Positions 1 through 8,493 of a stretch of DNA of 35,381 bases are shown one piece after another. Under the pieces are notes generated by a model. It was not told where the DNA came from and searched no databases. It saw nothing but the letters and a program-made list of their open reading frames with translations. The stretch comes from Pseudomonas sp. B6002 (GTDB taxonomy: Bacteria > Pseudomonadota > Gammaproteobacteria > Pseudomonadales > Pseudomonadaceae). A program made the position numbers and the translations under genes. The stretch lies in the NCBI RefSeq assembly GCF_013385985.1, contig NZ_JACAOY010000028.1, positions 13,909 to 49,289 on the forward strand, in the 5' to 3' direction. The stretch's first letter is position 1. The number at the start of each line of letters is the position of its first letter.

Positions 1-5
1 GCGGT

Positions 6-21
6 GTGGGAAATTTCCTAC
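6..21. promoter_or_regulatory. 16-bp near-perfect palindrome, candidate operator
   Basis: The bases GTGGGAAATTTCCTAC form an inverted repeat with one mismatch and a perfect GGAAATTTCC core. It lies about 160 bp upstream of the first fimbrial gene, so it could be a regulator site for the fimbrial operon or for a gene to the left of the window. The regulator is not identifiable from the sequence. Confidence 0.35.
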
Positions 22-106
22 GCGTTGCAGGGATGGGGACTACAGGGCTGGGTAATCCCGAGGCGGAAAATAAATCACGTCGACACAGCAGATGCTTTGT
101 TTATTT

Positions 107-127
107 CAGGCGCGTATCCGGCGCCTG
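107..127 (+). promoter_or_regulatory. Small stem-loop in the leader of the pilin gene
   Basis: CAGGCGC (107-113) pairs perfectly with GCGCCTG (121-127) across a 7-nt loop, 55 bases before the pilin start codon. It is not followed by a T run, so it is not an obvious terminator. It may affect leader stability or be incidental. Confidence 0.3.
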
Positions 128-182
128 GCAACTCATCCGTGCATGGCGACAGTGATTAAAACTTTCCCCTTGGAGTTGCACC

Positions 183-728
183 ATGAAGATCAAAGCCCTC
201 TCGCTCGCAGCCCTGGTTTGCGCCACCGGCGCCCAGTTCGCCAATGCTGCCGATGGCACCATCAATTTCAACGGTGAGCTGGTCAACCAGACCTGCACCA
301 TCGCCGTTGACGGCGTTGTCAGCCCGGCCGTTGCCACTGTGACCCTGCCAACCATCTCCACGAGCCTGTTGACCGCTGCCGGCCAGGCCGAAGGCCGTAC
401 CGGTTTCAACATCCAGTTGAGCAACTGCGTCGGTTCTGCCGCCACGGCTGCTGCGTTCTTCAACTCGGGCGCCACCGTAGACCCGGTCACCGGCAACTTG
501 AACAACATGACCGGCACCGCCACCAATGTGCAGCTGCAACTGGTTGACGCCCAAGGCGGCGCGGTGATCCAGGCCGGTAACACCAACCAGCTCACCCGCA
601 CCACCCGCAACACCATCGACGCCAGCGGTGCGGCCAACATGCCGTACGCCGTGCAGTACTTCGCCACCGGGACCACCACCGCCGGCACCGTGGTCAGCTC
701 CATCACGTACAACGTCGACTACCAGTAA
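183..728 (+). CDS. Type 1-like fimbrial major pilin
   Basis: This 181-residue protein is the probable structural subunit of a chaperone-usher fimbria. It is exported by Sec and polymerised at the outer-membrane usher. A signal peptide spans about residues 1-22, ending in a typical AxA-type site (FANA|ADG). The mature part begins with the pilin pattern G-x-I-x-F-x-G. Two cysteines (C38 and C82) are placed as in the family's disulfide. The C terminus ends in alternating hydrophobic residues with a penultimate aromatic (NVDYQ), as expected of the donor-strand-accepting last beta strand. The start is supported by GGAG at 172-175, seven bases upstream. It is the first gene of the fimbrial operon, followed by chaperone, usher and adhesin. 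Its position and size make it the major subunit, though a minor-subunit role cannot be excluded. Confidence 0.9.
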   Translation: MKIKALSLAALVCATGAQFANAADGTINFNGELVNQTCTIAVDGVVSPAVATVTLPTISTSLLTAAGQAEGRTGFNIQLSNCVGSAATAAAFFNSGATVDPVTGNLNNMTGTATNVQLQLVDAQGGAVIQAGNTNQLTRTTRNTIDASGAANMPYAVQYFATGTTTAGTVVSSITYNVDYQ

Positions 729-736
729 GCCCCAGT

Positions 737-772
737 CACATCTGCGCGCGGCCTGTGCGGCGCGCCGATGTG
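737..772 (+). promoter_or_regulatory. Intercistronic hairpin after the pilin gene
   Basis: CACATC (737-742) pairs with GATGTG (767-772) and GCGCGC (744-749) pairs with GCGCGC (760-765), with a single mismatch between the two blocks. It lies eight bases after the pilin stop codon and before the chaperone start. There is no T tract, so an mRNA-stabilising or partial-attenuation role is more likely than full termination. Such hairpins after major pilin genes are known to raise pilin mRNA relative to the assembly genes. Confidence 0.55.
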
Positions 773-790
773 CGGCTGATGAGGTGTGTT

Positions 791-1528
791 ATGTCCTGCC
801 TGAAAATGCTCCGCCGTAGCGCATGTGTGGCCCTCGCCACGTTGGTCTGCTCCCAGGCCATGGCCGGTGTGGTGATCACCGGTACCCGTTTGGTCTACCC
901 CGCGGGCCAGAAGGAAATCACCGTCAAATTGAACAACAACGGGATGCACCCCGCGCTGGTCCAGGCCTGGGTGGATACCGGTGATATCAACGCCAGCCCC
1001 ACCAGTTCCAAGGCACCGTTCGTGCTGTCGCCGCCGGTGTCGCGCATCGACCCGAGCAAGGGCCAGAGCCTGCGCCTGATGTTCACCGGCGCGCCATTGT
1101 CCAGCGATAAAGAGTCGGTGTACTGGCTCAACATCCTGGAAATCCCGCCCAAGGCCGATGGCCCGGTGGACCTCAATATGCTGCAGATGGCGTTTCGCTC
1201 GCGGATCAAGATTTTCTACCGCCCCGATGGCCTGCCGGGCAGTGCCACCGATGCACCCGCCGGGCTGCAATGGAAGGTCATCCCGCAGGGCCAGGGCTAT
1301 GCGCTGCAGGCCTACAACCCGAGCGCGTTCCATGTGTCGCTGGTGGAACTGACCCTCGCGACCGGCAACCAGCGCTTCGAAGGTGAGAACGGCATGGTCG
1401 ACCCGGGTGCGACCCGCGTGTTTGCGGTCAATGGCCTCAAGGCCTTGCCGGGCGCAGGCCAGGTCGAGTTCAACGCCATCAACGACTACGGCGCCCTGAT
1501 GCCGATGCAACAACCGCTCAAGCCCTGA
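791..1528 (+). CDS. Periplasmic fimbrial chaperone (PapD/FimC family)
   Basis: This is a 245-residue periplasmic chaperone that folds pilins by donor-strand complementation and delivers them to the usher. A signal peptide (residues 1 to about 25, ending in AMA) precedes two immunoglobulin-like domains. The family hallmarks are visible: the early T-R-L-V-Y-P strand carrying the conserved arginine, the signature ESVYWLNILEIPP around residue 115, and the R-S-R-I-K-I-F-Y-R-P strand carrying the conserved lysine that anchors the pilin C terminus. The ATG at 791 was chosen because GAGG sits at 781-784; the in-frame GTG at 755 and ATG at 779 lie within or against the hairpin and have poorer upstream sites. 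It is the only chaperone in the operon, so it presumably serves all three pilin-like subunits. Confidence 0.93.
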   Translation: MSCLKMLRRSACVALATLVCSQAMAGVVITGTRLVYPAGQKEITVKLNNNGMHPALVQAWVDTGDINASPTSSKAPFVLSPPVSRIDPSKGQSLRLMFTGAPLSSDKESVYWLNILEIPPKADGPVDLNMLQMAFRSRIKIFYRPDGLPGSATDAPAGLQWKVIPQGQGYALQAYNPSAFHVSLVELTLATGNQRFEGENGMVDPGATRVFAVNGLKALPGAGQVEFNAINDYGALMPMQQPLKP

Positions 1529-1554
1529 CCTCCATCGCGCACGAGTAACTGACC

Positions 1555-4125
1555 ATGACTATTCCAGGCCTGGGCCACGGCCCGCAGGCGCAACCGCGCT
1601 TTGCCGTCAACCCGCTCGCAGTGGGTGTCATCACCGCGCTGGTCGGGTGCCTGGCACCGTCGGCGTGGGCTGAAGACGTGCAGTTCAACGACGCCTTCCT
1701 GCCCGAGGATTCCCGCAGCCTCGACCTCACCCCGTACCAGAAGAGCAACCCGGTGCTGCCGGGCAACTATCGGGCGGATGTGGCGGTCAACGGCAGCCTG
1801 GTCAGCCGTCAGGACATCCGTATCAACGCCGATGCCGATGGCAGCCACCCCGTGGTGTGCTTCAACAGCGGCCTGCTGCAGCTGATTGGCGTGGACATGC
1901 ACAAGCTGTCGGCCCACGCGAGCGCCGCCCTGGAGAGCGGCGCCACGTGCCTGGAGCTGGGCCAGTTGATCGAAGGCGCCATCGCGACCTTTTCGCCGGA
2001 CAACCAGCAATTGGATATCAGCATTCCGCAGGTGGCCTTGCGCCGGGACGCCCGTGGGTATGTCAGCCCTGAACTGTGGGACCGTGGCGTCACGGCCGGC
2101 ACCTTGAGCTACACCTTCAACGCCAACCACAACAAGACCGACTTTGGCACCTACGACTCGGCCTACCTGGGCCTGAATGCCGGCTTGAACCTCGGCGACT
2201 GGCGCCTGCGCCACAACGGCTCGCTCAATTGGCAGAAGGACTCGGGCCAGGACTACCAGACCCTCAACACCTACGCCCAGCGCGACGTGACAAGCCTGCA
2301 AAGCCAACTGACCGTGGGCGAGGCCAATACCAGCGGCGAGATCTTCGACACCCTGGCCTATCGCGGCGTGCAACTGGGCACCGATGACCGCATGCTGCCC
2401 GAGTCCCAGCGCGGCTACGCACCGGTGATCCGTGGCATTGCCCGCACCGGAGCACGGGTGGCGGTGCGCCAGGCCGGCAACCTGCTCTACGAAACCACCG
2501 TGGCGCCCGGCGCCTTCGTGATCGACGACCTGTACGCCACCGGATACGGAGGCGACCTGGACGTGACCGTGTACGAGGCCGATGGCAGCGAACAACGCTT
2601 CGTCGTGCCTTACGCCGCCACCGCCCAACTGCTGCGCCCGGGCACCTCGCGCTTCAGCGTGACCGCCGGTGAAACCCGCAGCAACTACCTCGACCGCCAG
2701 GCCAAGCTTGTGCAAGGCACCTACCAACTGGGACTGAGCAATATCTTCACCGGCTACGGCGGCGTACAGGGCAGCGATGACTATCGCGCGCTGCTCGGCG
2801 GGCTGGCGTTCGGCACGCCGATTGGCGCCATGGCGGTGGATGTGACCCAGGCCCAGACCGACCTTAAAAGCGGCCAGGCCAAAGGGCAGAGCGTGCGCAT
2901 GAGCTACAGCAAGAACATCCTCAGCACCGGCAGCAACTTCGCCGTGGCGGCCACGCGCTTCTCCACCCAGGACTACCTGGATTTCACCAACGCGATGCAA
3001 CTGCTGGATGCCGAGCGTACGGGCCTGGATACCAGCCTGTTCGGACGCCCGCGCAGCCGTGTGTCCCTCACCGCCAACCAGAGCCTCGGCCCGTGGGGCC
3101 AGGTGGCGTTCAGCGGCTTCACCCAGAATTACTGGAACCAGCCGGGCCGCGATGTGCAATACCAGTTCAGCTACAGCAAGCAAGTGCGCCAGGTCAGCTA
3201 TGGCATCAGCGCCAACCGCAGCCGTGTCGGCCTGGGCGAGATGGACACCAGCCTGTTGTTCACCGTGAGCATGCCTTTGGAGTTCGGCAAGTCCACCCAC
3301 CAGCCGCAACTGTCGGCGCGGGTCATGCGTGACACCCAGGGCAGCTACAGCGAGCAGGCGACCCTCAGCGGCACTGCCGGCGAGGATCGTCAGTATCAAT
3401 ACAGCCTCACCGGTGGCCATGAAGGTGCCAGCGGTGCCAACAGCACCTCGGTCAACGGCCAATACATCGGGCCCAAGGCGATTGTCGGTGGCACGGTCAG
3501 CCGTGGGCAGGGCTACGACAGCCTGTCGCTGAATGCCAGCGGCAGCGTGGTCGCCCACCCCGAAGGCGTGACGTTTACCCCGTATCGCGGCGAAACCATG
3601 GCCGTGATCAGCGCGCCAGGTGCCCAGGGCGCCAAGGTGGTCGGCTTCCCGGGCCTCAAGCTCGATGGCCGAGGCAATGCGGTGGTGCCTTACCTGCGCC
3701 CCTATGAATTGAACGAAGTGGCGATCGACCCGATCGGCTCTTCCCTGGACGTGGAACTCACCGAAACCAGCCAGCAAGTCGCCCCGCGCGCCGGTGCGGT
3801 GGTGGCCCTCAAGTACGGCACCAGCACCGGTGAAGCACTGTTGCTCAACGTGACGCTCACCGATGGCAGTGCGCTGCCGTTCGGTGCCAGCGTGACCGAT
3901 GACCGAGGCGTGTCCGTGGGCGTGGTGGGGCAGGGTGGCCAGCTGTATGCGCGGGTCAAGGAGGATGCGCGGCGTTTGTTGATCAGTTGGGGAACCCAGG
4001 CCGGCCAGCAATGTGCGTTGCCGCTGCCCGCCGGCAAAAGTGACGGCCAGCAACTGCGCCAGCTGGATGTGGTGTGTGCCTCACCAACGGACACGTCGCG
4101 GCTCAGTGCCGCGCGGTCGAACTGA
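1555..4125 (+). CDS. Outer-membrane fimbrial usher (FimD/PapC family)
   Basis: This 856-residue usher forms the outer-membrane pore that orders and secretes pilin subunits. A long signal peptide (residues 1 to about 40, ending PSAWA|ED) is followed by the N-terminal targeting domain, which starts V-Q-F-N-D-A-F-L and contains L-P-G-N-Y-R-A-D-V-x-V-N-G. A beta-barrel rich in alternating aromatic and polar strands interrupted by a plug domain comes next, then the two C-terminal plug-like domains. Near the C terminus the cysteine pair in QQCALPLP and DVVCAS matches the conserved disulfide. The length is normal for the family (about 800-870) and no frameshift is seen. It follows the chaperone by 26 bp and precedes the adhesin by 12 bp, so the genes are co-transcribed. 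Confidence 0.95.
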   Translation: MTIPGLGHGPQAQPRFAVNPLAVGVITALVGCLAPSAWAEDVQFNDAFLPEDSRSLDLTPYQKSNPVLPGNYRADVAVNGSLVSRQDIRINADADGSHPVVCFNSGLLQLIGVDMHKLSAHASAALESGATCLELGQLIEGAIATFSPDNQQLDISIPQVALRRDARGYVSPELWDRGVTAGTLSYTFNANHNKTDFGTYDSAYLGLNAGLNLGDWRLRHNGSLNWQKDSGQDYQTLNTYAQRDVTSLQSQLTVGEANTSGEIFDTLAYRGVQLGTDDRMLPESQRGYAPVIRGIARTGARVAVRQAGNLLYETTVAPGAFVIDDLYATGYGGDLDVTVYEADGSEQRFVVPYAATAQLLRPGTSRFSVTAGETRSNYLDRQAKLVQGTYQLGLSNIFTGYGGVQGSDDYRALLGGLAFGTPIGAMAVDVTQAQTDLKSGQAKGQSVRMSYSKNILSTGSNFAVAATRFSTQDYLDFTNAMQLLDAERTGLDTSLFGRPRSRVSLTANQSLGPWGQVAFSGFTQNYWNQPGRDVQYQFSYSKQVRQVSYGISANRSRVGLGEMDTSLLFTVSMPLEFGKSTHQPQLSARVMRDTQGSYSEQATLSGTAGEDRQYQYSLTGGHEGASGANSTSVNGQYIGPKAIVGGTVSRGQGYDSLSLNASGSVVAHPEGVTFTPYRGETMAVISAPGAQGAKVVGFPGLKLDGRGNAVVPYLRPYELNEVAIDPIGSSLDVELTETSQQVAPRAGAVVALKYGTSTGEALLLNVTLTDGSALPFGASVTDDRGVSVGVVGQGGQLYARVKEDARRLLISWGTQAGQQCALPLPAGKSDGQQLRQLDVVCASPTDTSRLSAARSN

Positions 4126-4137
4126 TTCGGAGGTTAT

Positions 4138-5256
4138 ATGAAGTCTGTATTGGCCATTTTGGCGTGTGTGTTGAGTGTGTTCGGCAGCCAGGTTTCGTTC
4201 GCCGCCGTGTGCCGCTTTTCGGACGACAATCCGTTGGGAAACCGGGGTGTGACAGCCACCATGCCGTTGTTGGGGACGAACATCACGGTGGGTCGTGATG
4301 TGCCCCTGGGGGCTGAGGTGTATCGCCAGACGTTCGCGCCCGCCAGCGTCATCAAAACCACGTGCAACGACATCAGCACCTACGCGATTGAACGCAATTT
4401 CTTCACCCGCACGCCGATGCCGTTGAGCAGTTGGTCCTCGGGCCCCTATGCCGGGAAAATCTATGAAAGTGGCGTGCCCGGGATCGGCATCGTAGTGACG
4501 CATGGTAATGATGCCTTGCCCTATGACTGGAACTGGATGAACTGCACCGGTTGGACCGTCACCTGCGTGATTTCGCTGGGCACGGGGACGCTCTCGTTCA
4601 CGGTGCTTTTCATCAAGACCGGGCCTGTGTCTGCGGGCGTCGTCAATGGCAGCAATATCCCATCGCCGGGTCGCAACCTGATCACCGACATGACGATGGA
4701 CATGATCCGCCTCAACTTCTCCGGCAGCATCAATATCGTCTCGCGCACCTGCGCCACGCCGGACGTCGCGGTGCCCATGGGCAGCCATCAGCTCAGTGAG
4801 TTTTCCGGGCGCAACACCTTCACGCCCTGGAAGGATTTCTCCATTGCCCTGAACAACTGCCCGGCGTTCAACGGCTACTACCAGAGCAGTGGGCCGACCT
4901 GGGTCAGCGATGGCGGCAGCGGCGTGGTGGGCAACCTGGATTCACGCAAGAGCAACGTGCTGCGGGTGCGCATCGACCCGACGCTGGCGGCGGTCAACCC
5001 CACCCAGGGCATTCTGAACGTCAACCCCAGCGCGCCCGGCGACAGCCCGGCTGCTACCGGTGTGGGGGTGCAGGTGGCCGACAGCCACGGCACGCCGTTG
5101 CCCCTGGCCACCTTGCGTGCCAGTGGTATCACACCGCGTGCCGATGAAGGGGCCAGCTATTCCATACCGCTCAAGGCCCGCTACATCCAGACCGAAGACC
5201 GCATCACGGCCGGTCCGGCGAATGCCACCGCCACCTTCACCATTGACTATTACTGA
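4138..5256 (+). CDS. Fimbrial tip adhesin, two-domain
   Basis: This 372-residue exported protein is about twice pilin length, as expected for a tip adhesin with an N-terminal receptor-binding domain and a C-terminal pilin domain. A signal peptide covers residues 1-22 (VSFA|AVC). The C-terminal part contains S-R-T-C-A-T-P-D-V-x-V-P-M-G and the closing A-T-x-T-F-T-I-D-Y-Y strand, both characteristic of pilin domains that accept the chaperone strand. The lectin-like half has several cysteines and many tryptophan, asparagine and threonine residues, but no recognisable ligand-specific motif, so the receptor is unknown. GGAGG five bases before the ATG supports the start. The position directly after the usher fits the adhesin role. 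Confidence 0.85.
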   Translation: MKSVLAILACVLSVFGSQVSFAAVCRFSDDNPLGNRGVTATMPLLGTNITVGRDVPLGAEVYRQTFAPASVIKTTCNDISTYAIERNFFTRTPMPLSSWSSGPYAGKIYESGVPGIGIVVTHGNDALPYDWNWMNCTGWTVTCVISLGTGTLSFTVLFIKTGPVSAGVVNGSNIPSPGRNLITDMTMDMIRLNFSGSINIVSRTCATPDVAVPMGSHQLSEFSGRNTFTPWKDFSIALNNCPAFNGYYQSSGPTWVSDGGSGVVGNLDSRKSNVLRVRIDPTLAAVNPTQGILNVNPSAPGDSPAATGVGVQVADSHGTPLPLATLRASGITPRADEGASYSIPLKARYIQTEDRITAGPANATATFTIDYY

Positions 5257-5265
5257 GGCTTTTAC

Positions 5266-6477
5266 ATGTCATTTCTACCGCTGCGGGTCCTGGTACTAGA
5301 GGACCACCTGTTCCAACGTTCCGTGGCCGTCAGCTTGTTGAAGCAACTGGGCTGTGGCGAAGTGCTGGAAGCCGCCAATGGCGACGAGGCCTTGGTGGCG
5401 CTGCACCGCGCCGGCAGTGTGGATGTGGTGGTGTGCGACTTGCAAATGGATGGCATGGATGGCCTGGAGTTTATCCAGCGCATCAGTGCCACCGGGCAGG
5501 TGGGCGCGATCATCGTCAGCAGTGGCTTGCCTTGGGATGTGCGCCGCGCGGTGCGCCAGATGGGTGCGCTGCTGGGCGTGAACATGCTCGGGGATATTGG
5601 CAAGCCGTTGCAGGCCGAAGCCCTGCAGCCGTTGCTGGAACTTGCGTTGAGCCAGCGCCCGGTGGTTCCTGAGGTGCAGTCGCCGCTGGACATCGCCGAT
5701 GAGCCGCAGGTACGCCAGGCCATTCTCGACCAGCAACTGGAGGCCTGGTACCAGCCCAAGTTCGACCTGCAGACCGGTGCCGTGCTCGGGGTGGAAGTGT
5801 TGGCGCGCTGGAACCACCCGTTCAAGGGGGTGCAGTCGCCCGCGGTGTTTTTGCCGGCGATGGAAAAAGCCGGCCTGATGGACGAACTGCTGTTTGCCCT
5901 GATGCGCCAGGGGCTGGCCCTGCAACGCCAGGCCAAGGGCCAGGGTTTGAGCCTGGACCTGGCGTTCAACCTGCACGCGGCGCAGTTGGCCGATGCCGGC
6001 CTGACCGCCCACATCAAAGGCCTGCTCAGTGCCTACCAGGCGCCGTGCGCAGGCATCACCTTTGAACTCACCGAGAGCGGCCTGCTGGAAGTGCCAGCCG
6101 TGTCCCTGGAAAACCTGGTGCGCCTGCGCATGCTGGGGTGCCGCCTGTCCATCGATGACTTTGGTGCCGGGTTCTCCTCGTTGCAGCGCCTGTGCCAGTT
6201 GCCGTTCAACGAGATCAAGCTCGACGCGGAATTCGTCCGTGGCCTGGCCCATGAGCCACGCTGCCGCGCGGTGATCGGCAGCACCCTGGCCCTGGGCAAG
6301 ACCCTCGACATGTCGGTGGTGGTGGAAGGCATCGAAACCGCCGAGCAACACCAGCAACTGCTGGAACTGGGCTGCACCCAGGGTCAGGGCTACTGGCATG
6401 CGCGGCCGATGCAGGGCGCCGACCTGTTGCGCTTGCTGCAAGGCGACGCGCAACTGCGCCGTTGGAGCCAGCCATGA
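5266..6477 (+). CDS. RocR-like response regulator: receiver plus EAL phosphodiesterase
   Basis: This 403-residue cytoplasmic regulator is predicted to hydrolyse cyclic-di-GMP. Residues 5-125 form a receiver with acidic pair E12/D13, phosphoacceptor D58 and lysine K113. Residues about 150-395 form an EAL domain in which the signature reads EVL (E177-L179). The other catalytic positions look intact: N235, E267 with the loop-6 T-E-S (E270), D297-D298 in DDFGAG, K318, E354 in V-V-E-G and Q374 in QGY. The spacing matches P. aeruginosa RocR shifted by two residues, and RocR is known to influence cup fimbriae. The gene starts 10 bp after the adhesin and overlaps the next gene by ATGA. It probably adjusts local cyclic-di-GMP or a sensor output in response to fimbrial conditions, which is inference. 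No cognate histidine kinase is in the window. Confidence 0.88.
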   Translation: MSFLPLRVLVLEDHLFQRSVAVSLLKQLGCGEVLEAANGDEALVALHRAGSVDVVVCDLQMDGMDGLEFIQRISATGQVGAIIVSSGLPWDVRRAVRQMGALLGVNMLGDIGKPLQAEALQPLLELALSQRPVVPEVQSPLDIADEPQVRQAILDQQLEAWYQPKFDLQTGAVLGVEVLARWNHPFKGVQSPAVFLPAMEKAGLMDELLFALMRQGLALQRQAKGQGLSLDLAFNLHAAQLADAGLTAHIKGLLSAYQAPCAGITFELTESGLLEVPAVSLENLVRLRMLGCRLSIDDFGAGFSSLQRLCQLPFNEIKLDAEFVRGLAHEPRCRAVIGSTLALGKTLDMSVVVEGIETAEQHQQLLELGCTQGQGYWHARPMQGADLLRLLQGDAQLRRWSQP

Positions 6478-6758
6478 TCAATAAAGCCTTGCGCATCATG
6501 ATCGCCGACCCGCAGCACCACCAGCGCCTGCGCCTGGAACAGGACTTCAACCGCCAGGGGTATTACGCCATTGCGCCGGTGTCGAGCCTTGATGAAATGC
6601 TCACGCTGCTCGATTACGGTGGTATGGGCTTTGACCTGGTGCTGGTGAACGCCAGCCTGGGCGTGAGCGAGCGTTTCGACCTGTCGGCCTATTGCCTGGA
6701 GCACCCACGGGTGGGGCAGGCGTTGATCTACGCGGTGCCCCAGCGACAAACGGCCTAA
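6474..6758 (+). CDS. Truncated, degenerate receiver-domain protein
   Basis: This 94-residue protein overlaps the EAL gene by four bases (ATGA), so it is translationally coupled. Its start looks like a CheY-type receiver (L-R-I-M-I-A-D-P near residues 7-13, then an alpha helix and F-D-L-V-L-V). The normal phosphoacceptor position carries asparagine (N59), only one acidic residue (D12) remains, and the chain ends after the fourth beta strand, before the conserved lysine. Phosphotransfer is therefore unlikely. It could be a protein-interaction fragment that binds the neighbouring EAL regulator, or a decaying gene. There is no stop or frameshift inside, and downstream sequence does not obviously continue the domain. 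Confidence 0.65.
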   Translation: MINKALRIMIADPQHHQRLRLEQDFNRQGYYAIAPVSSLDEMLTLLDYGGMGFDLVLVNASLGVSERFDLSAYCLEHPRVGQALIYAVPQRQTA

Positions 6759-6813
6759 AGTCCGAGCCGTCGTGGACGACTACCTTCTTAACTACACAAG
6801 AAGGAGCGTCGGC

Positions 6814-7173
6814 ATGAACCTCAAGCGTTTGTCATTGGTTACCGGCTTTCTTGCGGTGTGGGCGGGAAGCTGCATGGCCGCCTCTTCGGGCGTCATTCAG
6901 TTTCACGGGAGCATCGTCGAGCCTGGTTGTGTCCCAGACGCACCGGACGGGGCCACGATGCTGTTTAAAAACTGCCCGCAAGCGTCTCGCGGTAGCCAGT
7001 TCGACGTGCAGCCTGCCCGTAGCGTCCAGGCGCTGGGCAACGCTGCGGTCAACGTCAAGCTGGTGACGGACAGCGGCGAGGGGCGCTATTACGACCAGCG
7101 GTATGTGCTGGTGGATTCACGGGGCAAGCCCATTCAATCGGGGGCCTACGTGGTCACTATGACCTCGCCTTGA
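6814..7173 (+). CDS. Short fimbrial pilin-like protein
   Basis: This 119-residue exported protein starts at an ATG preceded by AAGGAG (6801-6806). A signal peptide (residues 1 to about 22, CMA|AS) is followed by the pilin opening G-V-I-Q-F-H-G-S-I-V-E-P-G-C with cysteines C39 and C54. It ends with P-I-Q-S-G-A-Y-V-V-T-M, like the terminal beta strand of type 1 pilins. At about 97 mature residues it is well below the usual pilin size (about 150), so it may be a minor subunit, an anchor or terminator at the pilus base, or a shortened pilin. It follows the signalling genes by 55 bp, placing a structural gene last in the operon. Confidence 0.7.
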   Translation: MNLKRLSLVTGFLAVWAGSCMAASSGVIQFHGSIVEPGCVPDAPDGATMLFKNCPQASRGSQFDVQPARSVQALGNAAVNVKLVTDSGEGRYYDQRYVLVDSRGKPIQSGAYVVTMTSP

Positions 7174-7297
7174 GGGCGCTTGAGGTTAATTTGAGCGGGA
7201 TGAGCGTCAACAACCAGGTCGCAAACCTATAGAATGCTCGGCGGCGGCGCTTGTCCTGGGCGGCCGCTTGATCATCGCCAGAGTACCGCGCCCTTCA

Positions 7298-8482
7298 ATG
7301 AGCATTTCAGCCGCAACCCCCCAAGCCAACTGGCAACCGGTCATCGCCCTCGCGCTGGCCGCGTTTGTGTTCAATACCACCGAATTCGTCCCCGTCGGGC
7401 TGCTCAGCGCCATTGGCGCCAGCTTCGACATGCCCATCGCCAGCGTCGGCCTGATGCTCACCATCTACGCCTGGATTGTGTCCCTGACCTCGCTGCCGGT
7501 GATGCTGCTGACCCGCAACGTCGAGCGGCGCAAATTGTTGATTGTGCTGTTCGGCCTGTTCATCGCCAGTCATGTCCTGTCCAGCGTCGCCACCAGCTTT
7601 GGTATTTTGATGCTCAGCCGGGTCGGCATTGCCTTGTCCCATGCGTTGTTCTGGTCGATCACCGCCTCGCTGGCGGTGCGCCTGGCGCCAGAAGGCAAGC
7701 AGGTGCAAGCCCTCGGTCTGCTGGCCACCGGCACCTCCCTGGCGATGGTGCTGGGCATTCCCCTGGGCCGCCTGCTGGGCGAAGCCATGGGCTGGCGCAC
7801 CACGTTCCTGGTGATCGGCGCCTTTGCGGCCGCCCTGGTGTTCTGGCTGGCGCGCACCTTGCCGTTGCTGCCGAGCCAGAACTCCGGCTCCCTGCGCAGT
7901 TTGCCATTGCTGTTCAAGCGCCCGGCGCTGGTGGCGCTTTACGTGCTCACCGCCATGACCGTGACCGCGCAGTTCACCGCCTACAGCTACATCGAACCCT
8001 TCGTTGAAGGCGTTGCCGGCATGAGTGGCGGCGCCGTGACCCTGATCCTGCTGGTCTTCGGCGGCGCGGGCATCATCGGCTCGCTGCTGTTCAGCCTGGT
8101 ACACCGCTTTAACCCGCACCTGTTCGTGGTCGGCGCGGTCTCCATCCTGGCCGCCTGCCTGGCGCTGCTGCTGCCCCTGAGCGGGGCCGAGTCGTACCTG
8201 GTGGCACTCAGCGTGTTCTGGGGCATGGCAATCATGGGCTTCGGCCTGGCCATGCAATCGAAGGTGCTGGTGCTGGCGCCGGATGCCACGGACGTGGCCA
8301 TGGCGATGTTCTCCGGCATCTACAACATCGGCATCGGCGGCGGCGCCCTGATGGGCAGTTGGGTTGGCAGCCAGTTCGGCTTCGCCTGGATCGGCGCGGC
8401 GGGTGGGTTGCTTGCGGCAGTGGCGTTGATTGGGTATTGCCTGGCGATTCGCAAGTTCGGGACGGGTGTACCCCGTCAGTGA
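7298..8482 (+). CDS. sotB: Sugar/arabinose efflux transporter, major facilitator family (SotB-like)
   Basis: This 394-residue inner-membrane proton-driven exporter has about 12 hydrophobic segments. It resembles E. coli SotB (YdeA) over its whole length, including [13 protein letters not shown] near the start, the V-E-R-R-K-L-L-I loop, FWSITASLA, the P-L-G-R loop, SYIEPFV and [16 protein letters not shown]-type motifs. SotB-family proteins export arabinose, IPTG and related sugars; the actual substrate here is not known. The ATG at 7298 aligns with the family N terminus, although no strong ribosome site precedes it and an upstream TTG at 7268 is in frame. The gene is separated from the fimbrial operon by 125 bp with no clear terminator, and the next gene follows by 11 bp. 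Confidence 0.85.
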   Translation: MSISAATPQANWQPVIALALAAFVFNTTEFVPVGLLSAIGASFDMPIASVGLMLTIYAWIVSLTSLPVMLLTRNVERRKLLIVLFGLFIASHVLSSVATSFGILMLSRVGIALSHALFWSITASLAVRLAPEGKQVQALGLLATGTSLAMVLGIPLGRLLGEAMGWRTTFLVIGAFAAALVFWLARTLPLLPSQNSGSLRSLPLLFKRPALVALYVLTAMTVTAQFTAYSYIEPFVEGVAGMSGGAVTLILLVFGGAGIIGSLLFSLVHRFNPHLFVVGAVSILAACLALLLPLSGAESYLVALSVFWGMAIMGFGLAMQSKVLVLAPDATDVAMAMFSGIYNIGIGGGALMGSWVGSQFGFAWIGAAGGLLAAVALIGYCLAIRKFGTGVPRQ

Positions 8483-8493
8483 GGAGAGACCTT

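Noticed and set aside
1486-4053. An 855-codon open frame on the minus strand opposite the usher gene.
   Set aside because: It is the mirror of a GC-rich coding frame. The plus-strand frame gives a complete usher, and the minus product has no recognisable domain.
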